DNA from: Lwoffella lincolnii | GTDB taxonomy: Bacteria; Pseudomonadota; Gammaproteobacteria; Pseudomonadales; Moraxellaceae | Direction: 5' to 3' | NCBI RefSeq assembly: GCF_002014765.1 | Contig: NZ_MUYT01000004.1 | Coordinates: 558,001 to 622,000, forward strand | DNA: 64,000 nt | Shown here: in pieces, positions 52,635-61,923 of the stretch | Layout of the letters: the number at the start of each line of letters is the position of its first letter | How positions within the stretch are numbered: the first letter of the stretch is position 1 | Notes under the pieces: generated by a model | What the model was told of the DNA's origin: nothing | What the model saw: the letters and a program-made list of their open reading frames with translations, nothing else | Database searches by the model: none | Made by a program: the position numbers and the translations under genes

Positions 52635-53017
52635 GGGCTACTACTCTACTAATGGTTATGATGAATGATGATGCAATTAACTTAAGCATGTGTATTGTGT
52701 ATTATGTATTGTCAATGATACGAAATGATGGTTTTATCAAGGGATTGATGTCAAAGGATTGCCATCAAGCGGTTAAAACATCTCATATAAAGCATATTCC
52801 TTATGTTTTATCGCACAAGCCATTTTATCTCATCGCACAAACGACTTTATAGCATAAACTTGTTAAAAACTAAACACATCAGCAAATATCTGATGATGTT
52901 TATCATGATGTTTCTTATACCATGATGTTTCTTATGTTAAAGTTTCTTATGTTAAAATAGCCTCATTCATCTCATCAAATCACCCACCAATTGACCGAAC
53001 CAATCAGCTTAAGACAC
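52635..53017. other. Divergent region ffh/rluE with stacked tandem repeats
   Basis: 383 bp with no credible gene. TGTATTGTGTATTATGTATTG iterations lie near 52690-52712. Two overlapping repeat sets occur at 52904-52956 (listed separately). A promoter for rluE is expected here but not resolved. Confidence 0.5.
52904..52956. repeat. Nested 15-bp direct repeats upstream of rluE
   Basis: CATGATGTTTCTTAT occurs at 52904-52918 and 52921-52935; overlapping it, GTTTCTTATGTTAAA occurs at 52927-52941 and 52942-52956 as a perfect tandem. The nesting suggests two successive duplication events at the same spot. Confidence 0.88.
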
Positions 53018-53644
53018 ATGTCATCAATCATTTTATTTAACAAGCCTTATGGCGTATTAAGCCAGTTTCGTGCTGATGACGCTAACGAGCATCAAACATT
53101 GTCTGCCTTTTTTACGGATAAATCGTTGCGTGTGGCAGGTAGGCTTGATGCCACCAGTGAAGGCTTGCTGCTGTTGACCGCAGACGGACAGATAAATAAA
53201 GTCATTACCCAACCTAAGCAAAACAAACTTGGCATGAAGACAAATGCTCTGGGCAAAACCTATTTGGTGCAAGTTGAAGGGCAAGCCACCGATAACCAGC
53301 TACATCATCTGTCTAAAGGCGTGATGCTCAAAGATGGCTTAACTCTGCCTGCAACCGCCAAACGGCTAAGTAAAGACACCCTACCCATGCGTCTATGGGA
53401 TAGGTATCCACCCATTCGTCAGCGTCAAAGTGTGCCAACCAGCTGGCTGATGCTGACCATCTATGAAGGTAAAAACCGCCAAGTCAGACGCATGACCGCT
53501 CAAGTTGGCTTACCTTGCTTACGGCTTATTCGTTGGTCAGTGGCAGGGTTTGAGTTAGGGGAGCTGGCGGTTGGGCAGTTTGTCAGAGTGCATCTGAATG
53601 CCAAACGCCTAGCCCAACTTGGGCTGTCGCCAGTGATGGCTTAA
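53018..53644 (+). CDS. rluE: 23S rRNA pseudouridine synthase, RluE-like
   Basis: 208 residues of the RsuA/RluB/E/F family. The catalytic Asp lies in GRLDATSEGLLLLT; the start IILFNKPYGVLSQF and the C-terminal EGKNRQVRRMTAQVGLPCLRL are family hallmarks. No S4 RNA-binding domain precedes the catalytic domain, which matches RluE (E. coli RluE modifies U2457 of 23S rRNA). The ATG at 53018 is preferred over a TTG at 52991. The gene has its own upstream region and is divergent from ffh. Confidence 0.9.
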   Translation: MSSIILFNKPYGVLSQFRADDANEHQTLSAFFTDKSLRVAGRLDATSEGLLLLTADGQINKVITQPKQNKLGMKTNALGKTYLVQVEGQATDNQLHHLSKGVMLKDGLTLPATAKRLSKDTLPMRLWDRYPPIRQRQSVPTSWLMLTIYEGKNRQVRRMTAQVGLPCLRLIRWSVAGFELGELAVGQFVRVHLNAKRLAQLGLSPVMA

Positions 53645-53749
53645 TGGTGGCCCAGTGATGGCTTACTGTCATGGTGGCTTAGCCAATGAATTCCCTTTTC
53701 TCTTTTAACCGTGTAACCGTGCCATCTTAAAACCGTATCATCAAGACAA

Positions 53750-53989
53750 TTAAGCGTCTGGGTGCATTCTTACGTTCAGTTCATCAATGACTTCCACCCA
53801 TACGGCATCACGATTCCACTCTTCTTGCAAAAATGCACGCTGTTTTTCTGTCCAAACTTTGGCATCTTTTAAGTTGGTGTCTTCAGCAAGCTGATTATCA
53901 GCGATAAACTGGTCAATGGCTTCATCTGAGCTGTCCAATCCTAATTGAATGAATAAATCATTTAAGGTGTAGCTTTGTTCGCCTAGCAT
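53750..53989 (-). CDS. DUF2789 family small protein
   Basis: 79 residues, acidic and helical, with SYTLNDLFIQLGLDSSDEAI, DQFIADNQLAEDTNLKDAKV and FLQEEWNRDAVWVEVIDELN. This is the pattern of DUF2789 proteins, a small gammaproteobacterial family of unknown function (two helices, conserved LFxQLGL and W..E..AFL). AAGGAACTTATT precedes the ATG. It is a monocistronic gene between rluE and mdh. Confidence 0.8.
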   Translation of the reverse strand: MLGEQSYTLNDLFIQLGLDSSDEAIDQFIADNQLAEDTNLKDAKVWTEKQRAFLQEEWNRDAVWVEVIDELNVRMHPDA

Positions 53990-54202
53990 AATAAGTTCCT
54001 TTTGTGTGTGGTTTCATTTTTTTAATTGATAAGATAAATAGCCCCAACCAGTTAAAAACCCAACCAATGACCCAAGGGTATGGATAGCTAATTAGTTGGG
54101 GCTTGATATGTCAATTGAATTAACAAGTTGCTTATTACTGATTATATGACTTAATACAATAATAAAGACATATTAACCAATAACGCTGATGCCAACACCA
54201 AC

Positions 54203-55210
54203 TTATGGTAACAGATGGCTGACCGCATCACGCTCTTCTATCAGCTCAGTTTCGGTGGCTTTCATTTTTTGTTGCGAAAAATCAGACGACACATCTAAGC
54301 CTTCAACAATTTGCCAATCGCCGTTTTTGCAAGTACATGGGAATGAATAAATCAAGCCTTCAGTGATGCCATATTGCCCTTGTGAGTACACGCCCATAGA
54401 CACCCAATCATTATCATCAGTACCCAATGCCCAGCTACGCATGTGAGCGATGGCAGCGTTGGCAGCTGATGCGGCAGAAGACGCACCACGAGCTTTAATG
54501 ATGGCTGCCCCACGTTGCTGCACGTTGGGAATATAAGTGTTTTCATACCAATCACGCTCAACTTGCTCTAAAGCTGGCTTGCCATTCACGGTGGTAAAGG
54601 TCAAATCTGGATATTGTGTCGATGAATGATTGCCCCAAATAATCATTTTTTTGATGTCATTGACAGTACTGTTGGTCTGTTCCGCCAGCTGTGCCATGCC
54701 TCGGTTGTGGTCTAGACGAGTCATGGCAGTGAAATTGCGTGGGTTTAAATCTTTAGCGTTACGCTGAGCGATTAGGGCGTTGGTGTTGGCAGGATTACCG
54801 ACCACCAAGACTTTAACATCACGGCTGGCAACGTCATTTAATGCTTTACCTTGGGCTGAGAAGATGGCAGCATTGGCTTCTAGCAAATCCTTACGCTCCA
54901 TGCCCGGCCCACGGGGTCTTGCACCAACCAATAACGCATAGTCAGCATCTTTAAACGCCACGTTCGCATCGTCAGTCTGCACCACACCAGCAAGCAAAGG
55001 AAACGCACAATCTTCCAGCTCCATCACCACGCCTTTTAGGGCATCAAGGGCTGGGGTAATCTCAAGCAGTTGTAAAATCACAGGCTGGTCTTTACCAAGC
55101 ATCTCACCAGATGCGATGCGAAACAACATGGCATAGCTGATGTTACCAGCAGCACCAGTCACCGCAACTCGAACAGGTTGTTTTGTTTGTGTCATATTGG
55201 TTTGTGTCAT
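54203..55210 (-). CDS. mdh: Malate dehydrogenase
   Basis: Oxidises malate to oxaloacetate with NAD+ in the TCA cycle. The 335 residues are of the type-2 (cytosolic-like) class: VTGAAGNISYAMLFRIASG, LVGARPRGPGMERKDLL, VVGNPANTNALIA, AMTRLDHNRGMAQLAE and the catalytic His in IIWGNHSSTQYPD. AAGGA eight bases before the ATG at 55210 supports this start; the repeated MTQTNMTQT gives an alternative at 55195. A probable single-gene unit. Confidence 0.96.
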   Translation of the reverse strand: MTQTNMTQTKQPVRVAVTGAAGNISYAMLFRIASGEMLGKDQPVILQLLEITPALDALKGVVMELEDCAFPLLAGVVQTDDANVAFKDADYALLVGARPRGPGMERKDLLEANAAIFSAQGKALNDVASRDVKVLVVGNPANTNALIAQRNAKDLNPRNFTAMTRLDHNRGMAQLAEQTNSTVNDIKKMIIWGNHSSTQYPDLTFTTVNGKPALEQVERDWYENTYIPNVQQRGAAIIKARGASSAASAANAAIAHMRSWALGTDDNDWVSMGVYSQGQYGITEGLIYSFPCTCKNGDWQIVEGLDVSSDFSQQKMKATETELIEERDAVSHLLP

Positions 55211-55333
55211 CAGTAATTCCTTTAACTTATAAAAAAATAATGCTTAAAAAGCAACTGAAATGGAAATTTTAACCACGTCATAAGATAACACTTTTTCACC
55301 CATTTGATAAGTGGCATTGACCAACCACGGCAA

Positions 55334-55385
55334 GTTAAAAGTGCAATGTTAAAAGTGCGATATTGTGTTAAAAGTGCGATATTGA
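55334..55385. repeat. 19-bp tandem duplication plus partial copy upstream of mdh
   Basis: GTTAAAAGTGCAAT (55334-55347), GTTAAAAGTGCGATATTGT (55348-55366) and GTTAAAAGTGCGATATTGA (55367-55385) are consecutive. The array lies in the spacer between ybaN and mdh, both on the minus strand. Confidence 0.88.
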
Positions 55386-55458
55386 TTTGTATGGTTGTAC
55401 TGGGTATTTTTGTTCTGGGTGTTGGTGTATTTCGTGTTTGTGTTAAATGTTATGGGCA

Positions 55459-56007
55459 TTAGGCATCTGGTAGGCGTGCCATCCAAATGATTGTGAGCAA
55501 ACAAATCGCACTGATGGCATAGGCAAGCCAAATCATCTCGTGAGACAATCGATAAAATAACATGGCACAGGACATCGCCATCATACCCCATGCCAAATAT
55601 TTGGCATAACGAGGAATGGCTCGGCGTTCATGCCAATTTCTGATGAAAGAACCAAATGTCTTATGATTGACAAGCCACAGATGAAATTTTTGGGAACTTT
55701 TAGCAAAACAAGCCGTTGCCAGTAACACAAAGGGAGTAGTTGGCAGTACAGGCAATATAATGCCCACAATACCAATGCCCAAAAATAAAAACCCTAAGCA
55801 CAAAAAACCCCCACGCACCACTTGTTGCCAAACCGTGTTCGATGTTGCTGATGGTACGTTTTTTGGGGCAGCTTGGTTTTGGGTGGCTTGAGTATCCAAT
55901 AGGTCATCAGACATCGGAGACTTGTCCATAAACTTGTCCATAAACTCACTACCAGTAAAGACTGTTATCGTTAGCATTGACGTATGGGTTTTGCTTGTGT
56001 TTTGCAT
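55459..56007 (-). CDS. YbaN family (DUF454) inner-membrane protein
   Basis: Up to 182 residues; the conserved part starts near residue 60. FLFLGIGIVGIILPVLPTTP is the hallmark of DUF454/YbaN proteins, followed by FVLLATACFAKSSQKFHLWL, the NHKTFGSFIRNWHERRAIP loop and two more hydrophobic helices (YLAWGMMAMSCAMLFY; WLAYAISAICLLTIIWM). Function is unknown in the family. The N-terminal ~55 residues are polar (FMDKFMDKSPMSDD, repeated), and later ATGs in that part may be the true start. It lies between slt and mdh on the same strand. Confidence 0.82.
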   Translation of the reverse strand: MQNTSKTHTSMLTITVFTGSEFMDKFMDKSPMSDDLLDTQATQNQAAPKNVPSATSNTVWQQVVRGGFLCLGFLFLGIGIVGIILPVLPTTPFVLLATACFAKSSQKFHLWLVNHKTFGSFIRNWHERRAIPRYAKYLAWGMMAMSCAMLFYRLSHEMIWLAYAISAICLLTIIWMARLPDA

Positions 56008-56052
56008 GTCTTGTTGGCTGTTAAGCGGTCAGTGGTGCTGTTTTTTATTTTG

Positions 56053-58311
56053 CTATTTTGGTCTGACCACGCCCATACGCTCACTTATCGGTTTGGGTTG
56101 ACCAAGTAAGTATCCATAAAAGGTGGCATTTTCCATGACCTTTTTCACATAGTCTTTGGTTTCATAATAAGGAATGGTTTCAATGTATTGGTCAGCACTT
56201 AGGTTGCCATGGTTAGGTAGCCAACGTATGGCTTTGCTTGAGCCTGCGTTATAGCCTGCGGTGGCAACAGCAGGTTGATGGCCCACTTTTTGTAAATTAT
56301 TGCTAAGATACCAAGTGCCATAGCGGATATTGGTATTGGGGTTGGCGGTGTTTTGTGGGGATTCACCCAGCTTGTGAGCGATGTGTTTGGCGGTGTTTGG
56401 CATGATTTGCATCAAGCCTCCTGCCCCCACATGAGAGCGAGCTGATTCATTGAAACGGCTTTCTTGACGCATGATGCCGTATGACCATGCAGGGTCGATG
56501 CCAACATGACGGCTATGACGTAATACGCTGTTACGGTAGGGTGTTGGGTGGGTGATGGCAAGGTTGGTAACCGTTTCGCTTGAATCAAGTGCATAGATGG
56601 CGCGGTCATGCCAGCCAAGTTCATGGGCTTGTAAGGCAGCTGCCATGAGCAGTCCATTATCTCGACGGTCACGTGCTTGCTTAACTGCCCAGTTCCATTC
56701 TCGTTTCGTGTCCGAAGGGTCGCCATTATGATGATATAACGCAAAGGCACGAGCAAAGTTGGCGTTTTGTTTGACACGCATGCGGTCTTGATGGCTGACT
56801 TGTGGTAAGCGACCACCCCCCATTTGGTTGATGTTCAGTCGTCTGCCCAGTTTGTCTTTGGCAAGCAGTCCATAATAGTCCGTGTGATTTGCCAATCGTT
56901 CATAAATCTGTCTGGCAATGCCTTGTTGTTGGTGGTTGCCATGTTCATAGGCTCTTGCCAACCAATATTGCCAAATATCATCACCTTGTATGCCTTTGTC
57001 CATATGGCTGATGGCATTAATCACATCTTGCCATTCACTGTAGCGAATGCTTGCTTGGGCATAGTCTTCTGCTTCTTCAAAGTTAAAAGGTTGCCCCATG
57101 CTTTGACGAAACCAATCCACCGCTTCATGACTAAAGCCGTCATCGGTATTCATGTTCATGCGTTTGACTGCAATGGTGCGGTATGCCATTTGTCGTGTGG
57201 CATCATCGAGCAGTTTGTTACGACGGTGAGCATCTTGACGCACATCATAAGCCAGTTGGGTATGGGCTTCACGATAAGATTTTGCGGTCAAGCGGCCAAT
57301 GGCGTACAGATACAGATGGCGGTTTTTACTGCTGGGCGGTTGGGCGGCCATTTGGGTAAAAAAGGCATTGGGATTTTGATTGATACGAGTTAATTCTTCA
57401 TGACTGATGGGCATTCCCAAAAGACGACTTAAAGCAATGATATCGCCGTTGTTACCCATACGTAACATGCGATACAGTCGCTGTTGGCGTTCATCTTGGC
57501 TGATGCCTTGGTAAGCATTTAGCTCAGTTGCCAACTGAGCACAAAGGGCGGGTTGCTTTTTGGTATTTAGCCATACTTTTTGTTTTTCTATCATGACTTG
57601 TGTTTGACCACCGCCATAAAGCTCACCCAAAGCCATGGCACAGCGTTCGCTGGTATCGGCATTTTTGATGTGGGGTGAGACTTGTTTAACCGCTTGGTAA
57701 TTGCCTTGGGTGGCTTGGGCTTCAGCATAGTCAGCGACTAATTTTTCGCTCAATGCGGTATTGGGATATTGTTTGACAAAAGCAATGACGCTGTTGGGCG
57801 ACAGTGAGCTTAGCTCATTATTGAGCCGCCAGTAGGTTGGATACATGGCAAACAAACTGCCTGCCATCATCTGCTCATACCGATACAAACTGTTTTGGTC
57901 GCCATTGTTGGCAGCACGTTTGGCAGATTGATAATGCTCAATACCACTGACGGTTGGCACAGTTTCTTCAATGGCATTTGACCCTTGAGAATGATGATTG
58001 GCGATGTTGCCATTGCGTCTGTTGGGTGCATAGTCATCGCTTGGTGGTTGGGGCATGACAAGTTGGGTTGTGGCAGATTGTTTTGAGTTGACATTGAAGT
58101 TGGCGTTTTGAGGGATATTAGGCATACCAAGCACAGCTGGCGTGTGTGTTGTGTTGGTCTCGCCCATACTTGAGTTCATGGCATTGGGGTTTATGGCAGG
58201 GTTTATGGCATTGGGGTTTATGGTTGTGGTACTACAGGCAGTTTGTAGCATTGCTAAGGCAACCATGGCACTTAAGGTAACTTGACCTTTGGTTAACGGC
58301 AAATAGGACAT
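56053..58311 (-). CDS. slt: Soluble-type lytic transglycosylase (Slt70-like), probable lipoprotein
   Basis: Cleaves glycan strands to 1,6-anhydromuropeptides. The 752 residues from the ATG at 58311 begin with a signal peptide with lipobox LQTAC, so unlike E. coli Slt70 it is probably membrane-anchored. Then come a low-complexity N-terminus (NPNAINPAINPNAMN, with DNA-level repeats at about 58180-58220), the alpha-superhelical U and L domains (about 130-590) and the catalytic domain with the Glu in IMRQESRFNESARS, VGAGGLMQIMPNTA and ATAGYNAG. An ATG at 58344 is an alternative start. It is monocistronic or with ybaN. Confidence 0.92.
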   Translation of the reverse strand: MSYLPLTKGQVTLSAMVALAMLQTACSTTTINPNAINPAINPNAMNSSMGETNTTHTPAVLGMPNIPQNANFNVNSKQSATTQLVMPQPPSDDYAPNRRNGNIANHHSQGSNAIEETVPTVSGIEHYQSAKRAANNGDQNSLYRYEQMMAGSLFAMYPTYWRLNNELSSLSPNSVIAFVKQYPNTALSEKLVADYAEAQATQGNYQAVKQVSPHIKNADTSERCAMALGELYGGGQTQVMIEKQKVWLNTKKQPALCAQLATELNAYQGISQDERQQRLYRMLRMGNNGDIIALSRLLGMPISHEELTRINQNPNAFFTQMAAQPPSSKNRHLYLYAIGRLTAKSYREAHTQLAYDVRQDAHRRNKLLDDATRQMAYRTIAVKRMNMNTDDGFSHEAVDWFRQSMGQPFNFEEAEDYAQASIRYSEWQDVINAISHMDKGIQGDDIWQYWLARAYEHGNHQQQGIARQIYERLANHTDYYGLLAKDKLGRRLNINQMGGGRLPQVSHQDRMRVKQNANFARAFALYHHNGDPSDTKREWNWAVKQARDRRDNGLLMAAALQAHELGWHDRAIYALDSSETVTNLAITHPTPYRNSVLRHSRHVGIDPAWSYGIMRQESRFNESARSHVGAGGLMQIMPNTAKHIAHKLGESPQNTANPNTNIRYGTWYLSNNLQKVGHQPAVATAGYNAGSSKAIRWLPNHGNLSADQYIETIPYYETKDYVKKVMENATFYGYLLGQPKPISERMGVVRPK

Positions 58312-58919
58312 ATTCGTAAGCTTTAAGATAAAAAAAGAGAACATGGCTAACTCACAAGCAAGATGATGTTATGGTCTGGCAAAATAAAAAAATAGAACGC
58401 CTACTGTCACCAATACCGTGATTAAGTCTGATAAAAGAATGCAAGTCTGATAAAGAAAGAATGCTCATATAAGATAAAGATAATAACAGAACGATAATAA
58501 CAAGAATAATAGAAATGAAGATGATAACAAAAAAATCATCAAATGGTAAATCGACATAAGTTGATACATAAAACATACCAATGGGCAGGTATTGAGCAAG
58601 TATTTGTCAATTGATTGACGCAAATGTCTTAAGCGAATAAACCCAACAATGAATTTCGAACGTGGATAACAAATAACATGGACAACAGATAAAAGCGAAA
58701 TAACATCATAACCATCATAGACCATTTCATTTAAAGACAGGGCATAATGACAAGTGATGCCAAGCATCACGTTTACATCATGTGCCATCAACATAATGTG
58801 CTATAATAAATGGTTAAAATCTTTGCATCTGTTATTTTGACATCGACTGTTTTTATACCCACTATTTTTATATCCACTGTATCCATATCCATTGTTTGCC
58901 TGTATTGGAAACCGCCACC
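58312..58919. other. 608-bp AT-rich divergent region slt/miaB
   Basis: I see no gene here; the short open frames have no ribosome-binding site or recognisable protein pattern. The stretch 58460-58530 is almost purely A/G/T on the + strand (AATAACAAGAATAATAGAAATG). The only clear signal is the extended -10 at 58799-58807. The size is large for this otherwise compact region. Confidence 0.5.
58799..58807 (+). promoter_or_regulatory. Extended -10 promoter upstream of miaB
   Basis: TGCTATAAT, identical to the smc element, lies 113 bp before the miaB ATG. TTTACA at 58772 is too far (24 bp) to be a normal -35. Confidence 0.5.
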
Positions 58920-60380
58920 ATGACTGCCACGATATTTAACCCCCGCTCCACCCAAAACCATAACCTAGCCAATAGCATCGAACAGACAACCAAACAAGAT
59001 AAATCTGAGCAACACAAAAAGGTCTATATCGCCACGCAAGGCTGTCAGATGAATGTCTATGATTCAGAAAAAATGGCGGCGGTATTGGGTGATTCGCATG
59101 GCATGACTCTAACCGATGACATCAACGATGCTGATGTGCTGATTATGAACACCTGTTCAATCCGAGAAAAAGCCCAAGAAAAGGTCTTTAGCGAACTGGG
59201 TCGCTGGCGTAAATTAAAAGAAAAAAATCCCAAGCTGGTGATTGGTGTGGGTGGTTGTGTGGCATCACAAGAAGGCGATAATATCCAAAAACGAGCCCCT
59301 TATGTGGACATGGTGTTTGGTCCACAAACCCTACATCGCTTACCAGAATTATATGACAGTAGCACCAAGCAACAACACACCCAACCAAAAAATCGCATCG
59401 GCACGGTAGACGTATCCTTCCCAAGTATTGAGAAATTTGACTTTTTGCCTGAGCCAAAAGTCGAGGGCTTCAAGGCGTTTGTCTCTATCATGGAAGGTTG
59501 CTCAAAATATTGTTCGTTTTGTGTCGTGCCTTATACTCGTGGTGAAGAGTTGTCTCGCCCACTTGATGACGTGTTGGCAGAGATTGACAGCTTGGCTGAG
59601 CAAGGCGTGCGAGAAGTTACTTTACTTGGGCAAAACGTCAACGGCTATCGTGGCGAAAAAGATGATGGTAGCATTTGTCGATTTGCTGAGCTTTTGCACT
59701 ATGTGGCACACATTGATGGCATCGAACGTATCCGCTACACCACCAGCCACCCACTTGAATTCACTGATGACATCATCGACGCTTATGGCAAACTGCCACA
59801 GTTGGCATCACATCTGCATCTGCCAGTACAAAGTGGCTCAAATTCAGTTTTAGCAGCGATGAAACGTAACCACACCATCGACGTGTACATTAACCAAATC
59901 AATAAATTACGAGCAGTGCGTCCTGACATACACTTATCTGGTGATTTTATCATCGGCTTTCCTGGTGAAAGCGATGATGATTATCAACAAACGCTGCAAC
60001 TGGCCAAAGACTTAGACTTTGACCATTCGTACAGTTTTATCTACTCCAAACGCCCTGGCACGCCTGCTTCTGACTTGCCAGATGACATTCCTTTACAAGT
60101 CAAAAAAAACCGCCTTGCTGAGTTTCAAAAGCTGATTGTGCAATCGACACTCAACAAAACCAAAAACATGGTTGGCACACGCCAAAGGGTGCTGGTAGAA
60201 GAGCCCGCTGACCGCCATCATAACCATTTGCTTGGCACAGCAGACAACACACGTTCGGTGGTATTTTTAGCAACTGACGCACAACAAGCATCGCTGATGG
60301 GCAAGCTGGTAGAAGTGCAAATCACCGAATACATCAGCCCACATATGGTTAAAGGTGAGTTACTGGACGTGTTGGGTTAA
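58920..60380 (+). CDS. miaB: tRNA-2-methylthio-N6-dimethylallyladenosine synthase MiaB
   Basis: Radical-SAM methylthiotransferase that adds the ms2 group to i6A37 of tRNAs. The 486 residues (ATG at 58920; a TTG at 58896 is less likely) have a ~40-residue lead, the UPF0004 domain with three Cys ligands (ATQGCQMNVYDSE, NTCSIREKA, GGCVASQEG), the radical SAM cluster CSKYCSFCVVPY, HLPVQSGSN, and a C-terminal TRAM domain (VLVEEPADRHHN...VEVQITEYISPHMVKGEL). E. coli MiaB is 474 residues. serS follows 97 bp downstream on the same strand. Confidence 0.97.
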   Translation: MTATIFNPRSTQNHNLANSIEQTTKQDKSEQHKKVYIATQGCQMNVYDSEKMAAVLGDSHGMTLTDDINDADVLIMNTCSIREKAQEKVFSELGRWRKLKEKNPKLVIGVGGCVASQEGDNIQKRAPYVDMVFGPQTLHRLPELYDSSTKQQHTQPKNRIGTVDVSFPSIEKFDFLPEPKVEGFKAFVSIMEGCSKYCSFCVVPYTRGEELSRPLDDVLAEIDSLAEQGVREVTLLGQNVNGYRGEKDDGSICRFAELLHYVAHIDGIERIRYTTSHPLEFTDDIIDAYGKLPQLASHLHLPVQSGSNSVLAAMKRNHTIDVYINQINKLRAVRPDIHLSGDFIIGFPGESDDDYQQTLQLAKDLDFDHSYSFIYSKRPGTPASDLPDDIPLQVKKNRLAEFQKLIVQSTLNKTKNMVGTRQRVLVEEPADRHHNHLLGTADNTRSVVFLATDAQQASLMGKLVEVQITEYISPHMVKGELLDVLG

Positions 60381-60477
60381 CCAAGTTTTTTATTAAACAG
60401 ATTTAATGATGGTTGTTTTTAATGACCATATTTTTAGAATATAAACATCAATCAAACTGATAATACAAGGTACTAAC

Positions 60478-61761
60478 ATGCTTGACCCAAAACTACTGCG
60501 TGGTGATTTAACTGACATAAAAACCAAACTTGCCACTCGTGGCTATGAGCTGGACGTGTCATTTTGGGAGAACATCGAAGAACAACGCAAACAACTACAA
60601 ATCACCACCGAAGAGCTACAGGCCAAACGCAACGCAGGGGCAAAACAAATTGGAGAGCTAAAACGCCAAGGTAAAGATGCCAGTGATGTGATGCAGGCGA
60701 TGCAGGCGATAAGTGGCGACATTAAACAAGCTGAAGACAATCTTCGTGCCTTGCAAGACAAAATCACCACTGCCTCTTTACAGATTCCCAATCTACCTGC
60801 CGATGGTGTGCCTGTGGGCAGTGATGAAACCGATAATGTGGAAGTTCGCCGTTGGGGCAATCCACGCCAGTTTGAGTTTGCGGTTAAAGACCACACCGAC
60901 TTAGGCGAACACATGGGGTTGTTGGATTTTGAGATGGCAGCCAAATTAACAGGCAGTCGTTTTAGTGTGTTGACAGGGGTATTAGCACGCCTCAATCGGG
61001 CGTTAACGCAGTTTATGTTAGATACCCACACGCAAAAATATGGCTATACTGAAATGTATGTGCCTTATATCATTAATGCAGACAGCTTACAAGGGACAGG
61101 GCAGTTACCAAAGTTTGCAGAGGATTTATTTAAACTGACAAGCGATAAAGAATACTATCTGATTCCCACATCAGAAGTGCCACTGACCAACAGTGTGCGT
61201 GAACGGATTGTCAAACCAGAAGAATTACCCATCAAACTCACCGCTCACACGCCGTGTTTTCGCAGTGAAGCAGGGTCAGCAGGTCGTGATACTCGTGGTC
61301 TTATCCGTCAACATCAGTTTGAAAAAGTAGAAATGGTCAATGTGGTGCGAGCAGAGGCATCTGAGCAAGCATTAGAGGACATGACCGCACAGGCTGAATA
61401 TATTTTGCAACAGCTTGATTTGCCTTATCGAGTGATGCAGTTGTGTACAGGCGACATGGGATTTAGTGCCAGCAAGACTTATGACATTGAGGTGTGGCTA
61501 CCCAGCCAAAACACCTACCGAGAAATTTCCAGTTGCTCTAACTGTGGTGACTTTCAAGCTCGGCGCATGTCTGCCCGTGTCAAAGATGGCAAAAAAACCG
61601 AGCTTTTGCACACACTGAACGGCTCAGGATTGGCAGTTGGTCGCACGCTTTTGGCATTGATGGAAAACCACCAAAATGCTGATGGTTCAATCAACATTCC
61701 CAAACCCTTACAACCGTACATGGGTGGTGTGCAAAAAATCATTAAAAAAGACAATGATTAA
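60478..61761 (+). CDS. serS: Seryl-tRNA synthetase
   Basis: Class II synthetase charging tRNA-Ser (and tRNA-Sec). The 427 residues have the N-terminal antiparallel coiled-coil arm (EEQRKQLQITTEELQAKRNA...EDNLRALQDKI), which grips the long variable arm of tRNA-Ser, then motif 1, motif 2 (TPCFRSEAGSAGRDTRG, RQHQFEKVEMV) and motif 3 (LNGSGLAVGRTLLALME). The start gives MLDPKLLRGDL, the normal N-terminus. Expression may be shared with miaB. Confidence 0.98.
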   Translation: MLDPKLLRGDLTDIKTKLATRGYELDVSFWENIEEQRKQLQITTEELQAKRNAGAKQIGELKRQGKDASDVMQAMQAISGDIKQAEDNLRALQDKITTASLQIPNLPADGVPVGSDETDNVEVRRWGNPRQFEFAVKDHTDLGEHMGLLDFEMAAKLTGSRFSVLTGVLARLNRALTQFMLDTHTQKYGYTEMYVPYIINADSLQGTGQLPKFAEDLFKLTSDKEYYLIPTSEVPLTNSVRERIVKPEELPIKLTAHTPCFRSEAGSAGRDTRGLIRQHQFEKVEMVNVVRAEASEQALEDMTAQAEYILQQLDLPYRVMQLCTGDMGFSASKTYDIEVWLPSQNTYREISSCSNCGDFQARRMSARVKDGKKTELLHTLNGSGLAVGRTLLALMENHQNADGSINIPKPLQPYMGGVQKIIKKDND

Positions 61762-61783
61762 CGACAACAATTAACAACAATGA

Positions 61784-61800
61784 TTAGGGCGTGTCCCTAA
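61784..61800. repeat. Inverted repeat TTAGGG-CGTGT-CCCTAA after serS
   Basis: A 6-bp perfect inverted repeat with a 5-nt loop, 22 bp after serS, not followed by a T-run. The sequence GGGCGTGTCCCTAAAG recalls termini of some insertion sequences, and a similar GGACGTGTCTTTAAT occurs at about 16688-16702 after ligA. It may be either an IS scar or a weak terminator. Confidence 0.4.
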
Positions 61801-61923
61801 AGTTGAGTGAATGTTAAGGTTATTTTTGCTGTTTGTTATTCATCATACCGTTTTTTATTCATGACAACTGGGCATCTTATCTAAAAACCAGTATTTATAA
61901 ACCATTGTTTAGGAATTATCATC

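Noticed and set aside
56824..57393. 189-codon open frame antisense to slt
   Set aside because: Lies wholly within slt and lacks start signals; slt domains are intact on the other strand.
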